From G965237725 sp965237725 (GTDB taxonomy: Bacteria; Pseudomonadota; Gammaproteobacteria; Arenicellales; Poriferihabitantaceae), in assembly GCA_965237725.1 (NCBI GenBank), contig OZ250151.1, positions 2,108,001-2,172,000 on the forward strand: 64,000 nucleotides of DNA, given 5' to 3'. The stretch's first letter is position 1, and each line of letters begins with the position of its first letter. Made by a program: the position numbers and the translations under genes. The notes beneath the pieces are model-generated. The model did not search any database. It saw only the letters and a program-made list of their open reading frames with translations, and was not told where the DNA came from. This document shows, in pieces, positions 16,301 through 25,273 of the stretch.

Positions 16301-17911
16301 ATGATTAAATTTACAGCTAAGAATTTACGCGGCGATATCTACGGCGGCATCACCGCAGCAGTGGTGGCCTTACCCCTGGCCATGGCGTTTGGCGTTGCTT
16401 CGGGGATCGGCCCTATTGCTGGTTTATATGGTGCCATTGCAGTGGGTTTTTTTGCTGCCATCTTTGGTGGTACCGACGCCCAGGTCTCCGGCCCTACTGG
16501 CCCGATGACCGTGGTAATGGGTGCCATTGTGGCGCAATTCGCCCACAACCTGCCCGAAGCATTTGCGATTGTCTTTCTGGGCGGCGTATTACAAATTGGC
16601 TTTGGCACCCTGCGCTTGGGACGCTATATCTCCTATACCCCTTACCCGGTGGTTTCCGGTTTTATGTCCGGGATCGGGGTGATCATTATCATCATTCAGA
16701 CCTTACCCTTTATCGGTATGGCGAGCGTTTCCGGAGGCCCTGTTGCCACACTCAGCATCTGGTTCTCTTCCGGGGTGGCCATAGTGCCCCATGCTTTGGC
16801 CCTGGGTGCCATTGGTCTGGGGATTGGAATATTGTGGCCAAAACGGCTAAGCACTTTTCTACCTGCCCCCCTGGCGACACTGATTATTGGCACCCTGTTA
16901 GCCTTATTGGTGTTTACCGGCGCCCCGATCATCGGCGAAGTGCCATCAGGCTTGCCTGAATTCTTTCTGCCACAAATTTCATTCACCAACCTGCATCACA
17001 TTATTCAACCGGCACTCATGCTGGCCGTATTGGGTTCCATCGACAGCCTGCTGACCTCCCTGGTCGCTGATTCCATCACCCGCACGCGCCATAGGTCTGA
17101 CCAGGAACTGATCGGCCAGGGGATTGGTAATATGGTGGCCGGTTTGATTGGTGGGTTGCCGGGTGCGGGTGCAACCATGCGCACCGTGGTAAATGTGCGC
17201 GCCGGTGGGCGCACGCCAATTTCGGGTGCCTTGCATGCCTTAATCTTGTTGGCGCTTGTGCTCGGGCTCGGTTCTCTGGCTGAGAATATCCCCCATGCTG
17301 TACTGGCGGCGATCTTGATCAAGGTCGGCTGGGATATCATCGACTGGAATTATCTAAAACGCCTGCGCCATGCGCCACGGGATCAGGTGTTGGTGATGCT
17401 GGTAACCCTCACCCTGACCGTATTTGTTGATTTGATCATGGCGGTTGCTATCGGGCTGATTGTGGCGGGCTTTCTATCTGCATGCTGGAACGAAACCGAA
17501 GAATTAAAGGGCGTCACTATATCGAATAACACTGAGGCTGCCCGTGGCTTGAATGCGTTTGAACAAATTGCCTTCCAGAGCGCCGCTGACCACGGGTTGT
17601 TGATCCAGCTACAAGGCCGACTGTCTTATGCCTCGACCCGGGAATTTATCCACCGCGCTAGCGCCAGGATCGCTCATCCAAATTGCCGGAATGTGTTATT
17701 CGATTTTACCGGGGCTGATAAACTGGATACCAGCGCCGCCCTTGGCGTGGATGAATTAATGACCATTGCCCAGGAAACAAACACCCATTGTTTGATCTGC
17801 TGCCTGTCTGAAGAGACAACCAAAACCCTCCGGGACTTGCGGATATTAGAACGTTTTACCGCCGATGACATTGTGCCGGAGCGGTTACAGGCCTTGCAGC
17901 AACTGGCGTAG
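16301..17911 (+). CDS. SulP-family anion transporter with STAS domain
   Basis: This 536-residue transporter has about ten to twelve membrane helices in the SulP fold (GDIYGGITAAVVALPLAMAFGVASG at the start, TGPMTVVMGAIVAQF, and GSIDSLLTSLVADSIT before the last helices). A cytoplasmic C-terminal STAS domain follows from about residue 425 (LIQLQGRLSYAST, VLFDFTGADKLDTSAA). Bacterial members carry sulfate, bicarbonate or dicarboxylates in symport with Na+ or H+. A carbonic anhydrase gene elsewhere in the window would be compatible with bicarbonate but does not prove it. No good Shine-Dalgarno precedes ATG 16301, so the start is tentative. Confidence 0.9.
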   Translation: MIKFTAKNLRGDIYGGITAAVVALPLAMAFGVASGIGPIAGLYGAIAVGFFAAIFGGTDAQVSGPTGPMTVVMGAIVAQFAHNLPEAFAIVFLGGVLQIGFGTLRLGRYISYTPYPVVSGFMSGIGVIIIIIQTLPFIGMASVSGGPVATLSIWFSSGVAIVPHALALGAIGLGIGILWPKRLSTFLPAPLATLIIGTLLALLVFTGAPIIGEVPSGLPEFFLPQISFTNLHHIIQPALMLAVLGSIDSLLTSLVADSITRTRHRSDQELIGQGIGNMVAGLIGGLPGAGATMRTVVNVRAGGRTPISGALHALILLALVLGLGSLAENIPHAVLAAILIKVGWDIIDWNYLKRLRHAPRDQVLVMLVTLTLTVFVDLIMAVAIGLIVAGFLSACWNETEELKGVTISNNTEAARGLNAFEQIAFQSAADHGLLIQLQGRLSYASTREFIHRASARIAHPNCRNVLFDFTGADKLDTSAALGVDELMTIAQETNTHCLICCLSEETTKTLRDLRILERFTADDIVPERLQALQQLA

Positions 17912-18059
17912 GGGGCACCTTAATACACCGGCGAGCCGCAAACTAAATATGCCCGCTAAGGGCTGCGGACAATTCAATGAACGGCTAAAACCTCTGCTTT
18001 TTCCATAGCAGCGGTTCAAGTTATACTCGATCCGATCATTCCCAAATAAAAAATAACCC

Positions 18060-18494
18060 ATGACCGACACAGCACTCAAAACACCGTGGCATCTATGGGC
18101 CGCAGGCGTAATTGGAATATTGTGGTACCTCAATGGCGGGTACGACTTTTCATCAACGATTCTGCGAGAACCTAGTTATACCGCTTACTTTTCTCAGGAG
18201 ACGCATGATTTTTATGATGCCATGCCATGGTGGGCCATAACCGCATGGGGTGCGGCAGAAGTTTTCGGTATCGCAGGCGGAATATTACTACTGCTTAAAA
18301 GCCGATTTGCCATGCATGCCTTTGTTGCGGCAACGATATCGATATTCATCAACTTGATTTATAACTTTGTTCTAGCCGATGCGGGAAAAGCTCTCGGTCC
18401 TACAGCAATTTATTTTGAAGCATTTGTGATTACTAGTACGATTTTGTTTTTGGTGTATGCCTACTGGATGCGGACAAGGGGCGTCATTCACTGA
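18060..18494 (+). CDS. Small four-helix membrane protein
   Basis: A 144-residue protein with four predicted transmembrane helices (WHLWAAGVIGILWYLNGGYDF, AITAWGAAEVFGIAGGILLLL, FVAATISIFINLIYNFVL, YFEAFVITSTILFLVYAYWM). Similar short proteins are often called putative sugar transporters or DoxX-like on slender grounds. I do not assign a function. It stands between SulP and a CPA2 antiporter on the same strand with gaps of over 100 nt, so it is probably transcribed alone. Confidence 0.7.
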   Translation: MTDTALKTPWHLWAAGVIGILWYLNGGYDFSSTILREPSYTAYFSQETHDFYDAMPWWAITAWGAAEVFGIAGGILLLLKSRFAMHAFVAATISIFINLIYNFVLADAGKALGPTAIYFEAFVITSTILFLVYAYWMRTRGVIH

Positions 18495-18597
18495 GCAATC
18501 TGGTAATAACCATAGCCCCTGTTAACCTGCTCGGTTTGCGCATTCAGCGTAAAAACTGCTATGGTTAGCATCACTGATTAGACACTCGGGAACTAAA

Positions 18598-20079
18598 ATG
18601 CACGAATCTACTGGTTTTTCAATTTGGGAATATTCGGCAATTATTTTTGCTGTAGTCGTAATTTCAAAGCTTATTAGCAAAAAAACGGGCACTGTGGATG
18701 TCCTTTGGTTAATCGTCGCGGGTGCGATTCTGACCAATATAGGCCTGCTCCCAACCCATAACGAATTTCTTGAAACCATTGGTGAGTGGGGCATTGTGTT
18801 TATCATGTTCGCCCTGGGACTCGAAGAAGATATCAATCGATTTACTCAGGGCGTGAAGCGCGGACTTGGTGTGGCGCTAATCGGCGCGGCATTTCCTTTC
18901 ATCGCGGGGTACGGCACCGCCATAGCGTTCGGCTATGATCACAATTCGGCTTTGCTCTGGGCGTTAACAATGACCGCCACCGCAGTGAGTTTGACCATGA
19001 TGAGTCTGCGCGGCGATTTACTGCATAAGTCCACCGCAGCCACCGGCATCATGACCGCTGCGGTTATCGATGATGTGCTATCACTGATTGGCGTTGCCAT
19101 CCTGGTTCCAATTATATTGGTCAGCTCCTCGGGGGATGGCGGCGGCACAATGACCGTGGCTGGCATGTTATGGATCGTTGCCAAGGTCGCCGTATTTTTT
19201 GCCATTACCCTGTTTTTAGGTCTGGTCGCGTTTCCAGATCGCGCACCCAGAGAACAGCCGCAAAATCCCAATTGGTATCAACTGCTGGACTACAAAATCA
19301 GCCGCGTTTTCGCAAAATTTGGCGCGCGTCAATTCTTGATGTTGCATCGCGGCGAATTCACGCCGTTAATCATGTTGTTTATGGCGATGTTTGCGGGTGT
19401 GGTCGCTCATCTGTTGGGCTTTCATGCCGCCATTGGTGCCTATTTCGCCGGCCTGTTTTTGCACGCCGACTATTTTGTTTTCAGCAAAACCGTCAAAGTT
19501 GAAAATGAGGAAGGGGAAATTGTTGAACAACAAGAATCTGACGATACGTTCAAGGAAACCAACCACGTTATTGAGCATCTGGCATTTACCATATTTGGCC
19601 CGATATTCTTCGTCAACCTCGGTGGCAAGCTGGTGTTTGACATGGCGGTTGTTCTCGATGCATTACCCGCGGTCCTGGTATTGTTTACTTTGGTGGTTGT
19701 GCTCCAGGTGGTCTCCGCCTGCCTGGCCGCGCGCTTCACCGGAAGTTACAAGTGGCATGAAAGCGTGATGATCGGATTTGGCATGCTCGGTCGCGCAGAA
19801 TTGGCATTTATCGTTATCAACATCGCCTACGTGCAAAATCAGATAATCGACATCACCCAATTCTACACATTAATGTTTACCGCATTCTTGCTGAACATAA
19901 CCGTGCCGCTGAGTTTAAAGTGGTGGAAGCCCTATTATCTCGGATTCAAGGAATTCAAATTATTCGGCGTCAATCTGGCACGCCCCGAACCCGCGCCTAT
20001 ACCCGACGACATGTCCGAGTACAGGGAAATGATGGAAGAGGAAAAACAACGTTATAGTCCCCCTGGGGATAAATCCTGA
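18598..20079 (+). CDS. CPA2 family cation:proton antiporter
   Basis: A 493-residue membrane protein with about twelve helices of the Na+/H+ exchanger domain, KefB/CPA2 type. Features include EWGIVFIMFALGLEEDINRF, the pore-lining MTATAVSLTMMSLR, TAAVIDDVLSLIGVAIL (acidic transport residues), HAAIGAYFAGLFLHADYF, and MIGFGMLGRAELAFIVINIAY. There is no C-terminal TrkA-N domain, unlike full KefB/KefC. It probably exchanges Na+ or K+ for H+. LysE starts 31 nt downstream, so the two may be cotranscribed. Confidence 0.88.
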   Translation: MHESTGFSIWEYSAIIFAVVVISKLISKKTGTVDVLWLIVAGAILTNIGLLPTHNEFLETIGEWGIVFIMFALGLEEDINRFTQGVKRGLGVALIGAAFPFIAGYGTAIAFGYDHNSALLWALTMTATAVSLTMMSLRGDLLHKSTAATGIMTAAVIDDVLSLIGVAILVPIILVSSSGDGGGTMTVAGMLWIVAKVAVFFAITLFLGLVAFPDRAPREQPQNPNWYQLLDYKISRVFAKFGARQFLMLHRGEFTPLIMLFMAMFAGVVAHLLGFHAAIGAYFAGLFLHADYFVFSKTVKVENEEGEIVEQQESDDTFKETNHVIEHLAFTIFGPIFFVNLGGKLVFDMAVVLDALPAVLVLFTLVVVLQVVSACLAARFTGSYKWHESVMIGFGMLGRAELAFIVINIAYVQNQIIDITQFYTLMFTAFLLNITVPLSLKWWKPYYLGFKEFKLFGVNLARPEPAPIPDDMSEYREMMEEEKQRYSPPGDKS

Positions 20080-20110
20080 CCGGACAAAGCTGACCACACT
20101 CGAATATTAG

Positions 20111-20749
20111 ATGTTGATAGATATTGGTTCCTATATTCCGGGTTTCATTGCCGCATATGCAATTTTAATCGTCGGCGCATCCTCCCCCGGACTATCTGTA
20201 GCGATGCTGGTGGGAATCGCAACTGCACAGGGTCGAACTCCTGCGCTGGTAGCAACTCTGGGAATAGCGCTGGGCAGTGTGACAATCAATATTCTGACAA
20301 TATTAGGCGTTGGTCTCATCCTGTCCCAGGCAGCATGGGCGATTACCCTGTTACGGATTATTGGCGGTGTCTACCTTCTTTATCTGGCTTATGGTGCATT
20401 CAGCAAGGCTATTCATCCGCCATCACTACAATCATTAGATTCTAGTTATCGTACGCCGATGAAAAATTTTGTCGCAGGCTATCTGCTCCAGGTGACCAAC
20501 CCAAAGACCATTGCTTTCTGGCTGGCCATTTCTTCCATTGGCGCTGTAGAGGGGGCGAGCCTCGGCGTTATTCTGTTATTCATCTTGGGCGGATTCATCA
20601 TATCTTTCACCTGTCACGGGGCCTGGTCGTTAGCGCTGTCCACCGGTTCTATTCGGGCAGCTTATATTAGCGGACAAAAATGGATTGAAATGGCTTTGGG
20701 CTGTTTCTTCACCTTCGCAGCCTATAAGCTTGCTACATCTGAGACGTAA
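20111..20749 (+). CDS. LysE/RhtB family amino-acid exporter
   Basis: A 212-residue inner-membrane protein with about six hydrophobic helices and the LysE/RhtB signature near the N-terminus (SSPGLSVAMLVGIATAQGR, corresponding to the conserved P-G-P region), LRIIGGVYLLYLAYGA and a mid-protein FVAGYLLQVTNPKTIAFWLAI. Such exporters release amino acids or derivatives. It is convergent with the butyrobetaine hydroxylase gene, with only 24 nt between the stops. Confidence 0.87.
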   Translation: MLIDIGSYIPGFIAAYAILIVGASSPGLSVAMLVGIATAQGRTPALVATLGIALGSVTINILTILGVGLILSQAAWAITLLRIIGGVYLLYLAYGAFSKAIHPPSLQSLDSSYRTPMKNFVAGYLLQVTNPKTIAFWLAISSIGAVEGASLGVILLFILGGFIISFTCHGAWSLALSTGSIRAAYISGQKWIEMALGCFFTFAAYKLATSET

Positions 20750-20773
20750 CGGGAGAAAAAGGATGTACCTTCC

Positions 20774-21943
20774 CTAAGTTCCTCTGTGCGTATTTGACTC
20801 GGAACCTGAATTTTTAAGGCGCTTGCCCAGAATCCTGCTGCGACTATGGGGTTCATCGAGATCCAGCTGGGTATATAGAAGGTGACGATTTCCATTGAAT
20901 TCATCTCGACCGTGTAAAACCCGTTGATTGTCGAACACCAGCATGTCTCCCGGTTTGAGATGAATCCTGACCTGGTATTGGCTGTCACGAGTCAAAGTTA
21001 GCCACACTTTCAAGGCATTGTAAGCAGGCTTAACCCGCTCGGCGGGCAAGTCCATGGGCGCTGCTGAGCGCTCATTGTATCGAACACCCTGGAGGCTGCC
21101 TTCAAAATCTACTGAGATAACCGGGCTTGCGGAACGCAAATCAACTTCATCGGGGTGAAAACGCCGCGACACCATAGGAATTTCACAAAGCAAATCGAAA
21201 GCCTCTTTATTTTGCTCTCGAAGTACGCTGGCCAGTTTAAATCCATCAGCGAGAAGATTGGCGCCACCGCCGTCATCGCTTGTGGACAGGCAATGAAATG
21301 CCAGCATGCCGGGATTGGCATGGCGATAACATTCATCGGTGTGCAGCGGTATGGGCGCATTGGTCTCTCCGAGCAACCTACCTTCTGTAGTTACTTTCAG
21401 ATCACAGATGCGACCATAATTGTTTTCCTTCAAATAGCCGATTCGCGACAACATTTCTTCGAATCCTGTTTCGTTTGTGGGCACACCATGAACCAGGACA
21501 AATCCGGTATCGCGAATGCGTTCGAGCAGCTCGAGCAAAACAATTTCATTGTCCGCACAATCATCGTGATCAAATTCCGGCAAGGCGTTTTGCAGACTCG
21601 AGTCCCACAATTCGGGTTTGGCCTTTCTTTGATTTCGACAGGATTCACAATAGCAATGCTGCCTTAACCACTGAGCTGCATAGTCGCTTTGATGCGCCTG
21701 ATCTGACCAGGTAATTTCCAAATCACCATTGGCATTGATCTGGTGTCGCACTATTTCAGGATCCAGCGGCATCTGTACCATGGAAATTCGTTTTTGTCCC
21801 ACTGACCGATCACCACAATCTTTACAGCTGCAATTGTCCCGCAGCCAGAATAAATCCATTTCACTTCGATGATCATCCTGCCAATGGATTAACAGCTGAT
21901 TATTTTCGAGATCAATTTTTTGAATCGAGTTTGACGTAGCCAT
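20774..21943 (-). CDS. Gamma-butyrobetaine dioxygenase (2-oxoglutarate dependent)
   Basis: A 389-residue enzyme matching gamma-butyrobetaine hydroxylase. The N-terminal DUF971 domain keeps the zinc site (C38, C40, C43, with a His near 84), as in human BBOX1. The TauD-like double-stranded beta-helix carries iron ligands H201-T-D203 and H344 (VLHGRDEF), followed by an Arg expected to bind 2-oxoglutarate. It hydroxylates gamma-butyrobetaine to L-carnitine, which feeds the carnitine dehydrogenase and BKACE genes at 9.7-12.4 kb. It is the last gene of the eight-gene minus-strand run, 47 nt after the second Rieske gene. Confidence 0.88.
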   Translation of the reverse strand: MATSNSIQKIDLENNQLLIHWQDDHRSEMDLFWLRDNCSCKDCGDRSVGQKRISMVQMPLDPEIVRHQINANGDLEITWSDQAHQSDYAAQWLRQHCYCESCRNQRKAKPELWDSSLQNALPEFDHDDCADNEIVLLELLERIRDTGFVLVHGVPTNETGFEEMLSRIGYLKENNYGRICDLKVTTEGRLLGETNAPIPLHTDECYRHANPGMLAFHCLSTSDDGGGANLLADGFKLASVLREQNKEAFDLLCEIPMVSRRFHPDEVDLRSASPVISVDFEGSLQGVRYNERSAAPMDLPAERVKPAYNALKVWLTLTRDSQYQVRIHLKPGDMLVFDNQRVLHGRDEFNGNRHLLYTQLDLDEPHSRSRILGKRLKNSGSESNTHRGT

Positions 21944-21990
21944 TTTAAAATTATTAGTAATATGAATATAGTTTTAAACGCTCAGGTATT

Positions 21991-23115
21991 TCAGGATTCC
22001 ATTGCGGTGCGCCAGTATCGCTGTATATCCGCAACACCATGCTCTGATAGTTGACTCAATTCCTGGTCCACCATTAGCGGACCTGGTTTATAGCGCCCGC
22101 TGGCCAGGCCTTGCTGCACCCTCCCAATAATTGGAATGTCTTCTGCAAAGGTGTTTGCGGCATGATGACTGATTAAATCATTCTCCCATTTTTCAAGCTC
22201 GCTTGATTTAAAAAACCAGTCCACAGTGACATGGGTATTTGATTCATCGACAGGGGCCCATTTCCAGACATGCACCGCACCACCGGGATAATTCTGGAAA
22301 GCGAAGTTCGGCCACAGCCACAACCCAGCAAACTCCGCTGAGCCCGCCCCGCCATCATTTTTATAGCGATAAATACCGTCGTTATTTTGTTTCGCCCTGG
22401 ATTCATGTTTGTGCCAGTGCTGATTCACCTTAACCTTATAACTGTCAAATTCCAGGATACGGTTCACAAGGTCGGGATGAAGCAATGCGCAGTGGTAACA
22501 TTCAGAAAAGTTTTCAACTGCCACCTTCCAGTTTCCTTTTAGATGCGCTTCGGTTCGATGCACAAAAGTCAGCTCTGGTAAATCTGGCGAATACTTTTTA
22601 AATTCTCGCTGGAGTCCAGGACAATATTCTTCGAAAGGCTTGGCATCAGGATTGAGGTTGGCAAAAATCAACCCATTGATCACCTCCACTTGAAATTCAG
22701 CCAGACCATAATCCGATTTATCAAACCCGGGAACCTGGTCCGAATTGGGCGCGGCAATGAGTTTGCCATGGGTATCGTAGGTCCAGCCATGATAGGGACA
22801 AGTAATTCGTTTTGCGCAGCCCTTGCCCTCGAGATGGCCCTCGAGTTGGTCCTCGAGTTGGCCCTCAAGCAATCGCGAAGCGCGGTGGGCGCAGACATTG
22901 AAAAAACCCCTGACCCTCCCTTGATCATCGCAGATCAGGAAAGTATTTTCCGTTGCGACATCTACTACAACGTAGTCACCCGGATTGCGGAGATTTTCAA
23001 TGTGGCAGACGTATTGCCATGTATTGCCAAAAATTGCCACAAGCTCGCGCCTGAAAATTTCGGGATCGGTATACGCCGATCCGGGAAGGCTTGCCGTTGG
23101 TGAATTGGGCGTCAT
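21991..23115 (-). CDS. Rieske oxygenase alpha subunit with repeat-encoded insertion
   Basis: A 374-residue oxygenase with C75-x-H77 and C106-x-x-H109 Rieske ligands and an iron site in GNWKVAVENFSECYHC, again with Glu in place of the usual bridging Asp. Between the two Rieske ligand pairs there are 28 residues, against 16 in the paralogue at 7763. The extra 12 are repeats of a Leu-Glu-Asp/Gly-Gln/His unit encoded by a 12-bp tandem repeat. The substrate is probably a quaternary amine such as betaine or carnitine. A GAGGGAAAC Shine-Dalgarno precedes ATG 23115. Function of the altered loop is uncertain, but all cluster ligands are intact. Confidence 0.83.
   Translation of the reverse strand: MTPNSPTASLPGSAYTDPEIFRRELVAIFGNTWQYVCHIENLRNPGDYVVVDVATENTFLICDDQGRVRGFFNVCAHRASRLLEGQLEDQLEGHLEGKGCAKRITCPYHGWTYDTHGKLIAAPNSDQVPGFDKSDYGLAEFQVEVINGLIFANLNPDAKPFEEYCPGLQREFKKYSPDLPELTFVHRTEAHLKGNWKVAVENFSECYHCALLHPDLVNRILEFDSYKVKVNQHWHKHESRAKQNNDGIYRYKNDGGAGSAEFAGLWLWPNFAFQNYPGGAVHVWKWAPVDESNTHVTVDWFFKSSELEKWENDLISHHAANTFAEDIPIIGRVQQGLASGRYKPGPLMVDQELSQLSEHGVADIQRYWRTAMES
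22828..22875. repeat. 12-bp tandem repeat inside the Rieske gene
   Basis: Units CTCGAGATGGCC (22828-22839), CTCGAGTTGGTC (22840-22851) and CTCGAGTTGGCC (22852-22863) are followed by a degenerate fourth unit. The period is in frame (4 codons), so the expansion lengthens the protein without breaking it. The array lies in the loop between the two halves of the Rieske cluster motif. Confidence 0.9.
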
Positions 23116-23186
23116 GTTTCCCTCTAGTTTATCCTGCGAGACTACAGTGTGTTTAGAATATTACCCGACCGGATTATCATTTCCCA

Positions 23187-24344
23187 CTATAACTTCACCC
23201 CACGGGCAAATTCACGCAAATCGTTAATCAGCAAATTGGGTTCTTCCATTGCTGCGAAGTGTCCGCCTCTTGGCATCTCGGTCCATTGGGCAATATTGTA
23301 AACCCGTTCGACATAGGATCTGGGCGGCCAGGATAATAATTCTTCGGGAAATAACGCTACAGCGGTTGGAACTTCCACTCGCTTGCCTTCAGGAGACATC
23401 ACCCGACCCCCTTCTTCGCGACGTCCATAGTAAATCCACGATGCGGAATTAAATGTGCCGGTAACCAGATAAACCATAATATTGGTCAACAGCTCGTCTT
23501 TGGAATGGGCGCTCTCAATATCATCGCCTTCGGTATCCGACCAGGAATTAAATTTTTCAATTAACCATGCAGCGACGCCAACCGGGCTGTCTGCCATTGC
23601 AAAACTCAAGGTTTGTGGTTTTGTGCTCTGAAGAGTTCGATAGCCCTGTTCTATAATCTGTTCTTGTTCAAACCTCTCCGCCCAGGCCTGCTCTTCAGCG
23701 CCCTGGGGGCCATCGGGATGACGCATTGTCATTATATTAAGATGAATACCTTTGCAGGCGGCCGCATGATCCTTCCCCAGCCACGAGGAAATTGCACCAC
23801 CCCAGTCTCCGCCCTGGGCAAGATAGCCTTCATAACCGAGCACATCGGTCATTAAGGTATTAAACAAGCCCGCCATTTTTCGAGGACCATAAGGTCGAGG
23901 CGGACGCCCGGAAAACCCAAAGCCGGGCAAAGAAGGGGTAATCACGTCGAAGGCGTCTTCCAAATTGCCACCGAAATTTTCAGGGTGAGCCAGGGGTTTA
24001 ATTATTTCGAGGAACTCCACCACCGAGCCGGGCCAACCATGGGAGATGATCAGCGGTCTTGGATTAGTACCACTACCTTTTTCATGAATATAGTGTAAAT
24101 CGATTCCATCAACTTCAGATTTATAATGAGAGAACACATTTATTGCCGCTTCGTGTTTACGCCAATCGTAATGATTCAGCCAGTAATCACAAAACTCTTT
24201 GAGGTAATCAAGGTTGGTCCCATATTGCCAACCCCCATCATCGGGCATTTGATGATCGTCCCAGGGAAACTGGGCCACGCGTCTATTTATCTCTTCGAGT
24301 TTTTCATCGGAAACATGAAGATGGAACGGTTGACTATTGGTCAT
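23187..24344 (-). CDS. Epoxide hydrolase-like alpha/beta hydrolase (EHN domain)
   Basis: A protein of about 385 residues with the epoxide hydrolase N-terminal (EHN) domain (first 110 residues, with NYDW/WRKHEAAIN-type motifs). The alpha/beta hydrolase core follows: oxyanion HGWPGS, nucleophile Asp in GGDWGG, and the C-terminal His in RGGHFAAME. It probably opens an epoxide or hydrolyses a related bond. Why it sits in a betaine-type operon is unclear. ATG 24344 with an AGAGAAA Shine-Dalgarno is preferred over TTG 24374. The gene lies 57 nt downstream of the PanB-like gene. Confidence 0.82.
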   Translation of the reverse strand: MTNSQPFHLHVSDEKLEEINRRVAQFPWDDHQMPDDGGWQYGTNLDYLKEFCDYWLNHYDWRKHEAAINVFSHYKSEVDGIDLHYIHEKGSGTNPRPLIISHGWPGSVVEFLEIIKPLAHPENFGGNLEDAFDVITPSLPGFGFSGRPPRPYGPRKMAGLFNTLMTDVLGYEGYLAQGGDWGGAISSWLGKDHAAACKGIHLNIMTMRHPDGPQGAEEQAWAERFEQEQIIEQGYRTLQSTKPQTLSFAMADSPVGVAAWLIEKFNSWSDTEGDDIESAHSKDELLTNIMVYLVTGTFNSASWIYYGRREEGGRVMSPEGKRVEVPTAVALFPEELLSWPPRSYVERVYNIAQWTEMPRGGHFAAMEEPNLLINDLREFARGVKL

Positions 24345-24401
24345 TGCAATTTCTCTGCTAAATTCATCCGCCAAGTTTATGCTTAATCGACGCTTTGCAG
24401 T

Positions 24402-25238
24402 TTAATTTTCCTTGTCCAGCGCCTCGAGGAATTTTTCTTTCTCATTGGGATGCATTGAGATATTTGTTTGCGCATAGGGAAAGTTTTTGGCCTGGACCTC
24501 ATCATGAAAGGCTTTCATTGCCGTCACCCGTTCCGTGTACATCTGCTTATGCAAACGCGCCAGATTCCCAAATGCGTGGGCATGCTTCGGCGGCTTATCT
24601 TCTTCGCTGTCCTCGCCGCAGACATCCGATACAAAGGACATAATGACGTCACCTGCCATCCCAGAGCCCAGGGAGAAAGTAACAATGGAGGTTTTTTCGT
24701 TTACCGCTTCCAGCACTTCCTCGGCGATACACTCAGCTTCCACGGCAAACACACCCACATCTTCCATGCGTTTCAAGGTGCGGTAAATTTCCATGGCTTC
24801 ATCGGCATTGCGTCCCCAGCCGCGCAGGCCACCACACCAATGACTGAATGTGGGAATCAAGCCGATATGGCTCTGAACGGGAATCCCTTCGTTGGCCAGC
24901 ATTTCCATGACCTCATATGAGCGCAGGGTATAGTACATATCTCCACCTTTACGCATCATGTCAAAGGCGTGATCGAGAATTTCTTCAGGCTTGCCGAACT
25001 GCGACCAGGTGCTGCCCACGCCCATAAAATGATGAGGTGCAATTTTCCGACATTCTTGGATTTGACTGTCCCATACCACCATCAGATCAATACCAGCATC
25101 GACGCAGGCGCGAAGTTCTGTAGCGTCCTTGGGATTACTCATACTGAGTTTTTTGTTTGAACCCTTTAATGCCTGCAAATCTGAAACCGTATAGTTGCGC
25201 GCCGACGGACTGCGGCTGAAATCATAAATTCTTTTCAT
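24402..25238 (-). CDS. PanB-like (ketopantoate hydroxymethyltransferase superfamily) protein, divergent
   Basis: A 278-residue protein aligning along its length with PanB: AGIDLMVVWDS (as in VDVILVGDS), EGIPVQSHIGLIP, LKRMEDVGVFAVEAEC, then a C-terminal helix. Several PanB catalytic positions are changed by eye. The second metal-ligand Asp region reads MGVGST, and the Lys/Glu of the KLEGG strand are replaced in DMYYTLRS. About 25 residues are missing after the first metal loop. It is therefore unlikely to make ketopantoate and may use the PEP-mutase-like fold for another C-C reaction. ATG 25238 follows GAGAG; an upstream TTG at 25250 is less likely. Confidence 0.7.
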   Translation of the reverse strand: MKRIYDFSRSPSARNYTVSDLQALKGSNKKLSMSNPKDATELRACVDAGIDLMVVWDSQIQECRKIAPHHFMGVGSTWSQFGKPEEILDHAFDMMRKGGDMYYTLRSYEVMEMLANEGIPVQSHIGLIPTFSHWCGGLRGWGRNADEAMEIYRTLKRMEDVGVFAVEAECIAEEVLEAVNEKTSIVTFSLGSGMAGDVIMSFVSDVCGEDSEEDKPPKHAHAFGNLARLHKQMYTERVTAMKAFHDEVQAKNFPYAQTNISMHPNEKEKFLEALDKEN

Positions 25239-25273
25239 TATTTCTCTCAATTAAATTCTTAAAGTTGTTTATA

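Noticed and set aside
24402..25238. Annotation as PanB (pantothenate synthesis)
   Set aside because: Key PanB residues appear replaced and the neighbours are catabolic; kept as PanB-like only.
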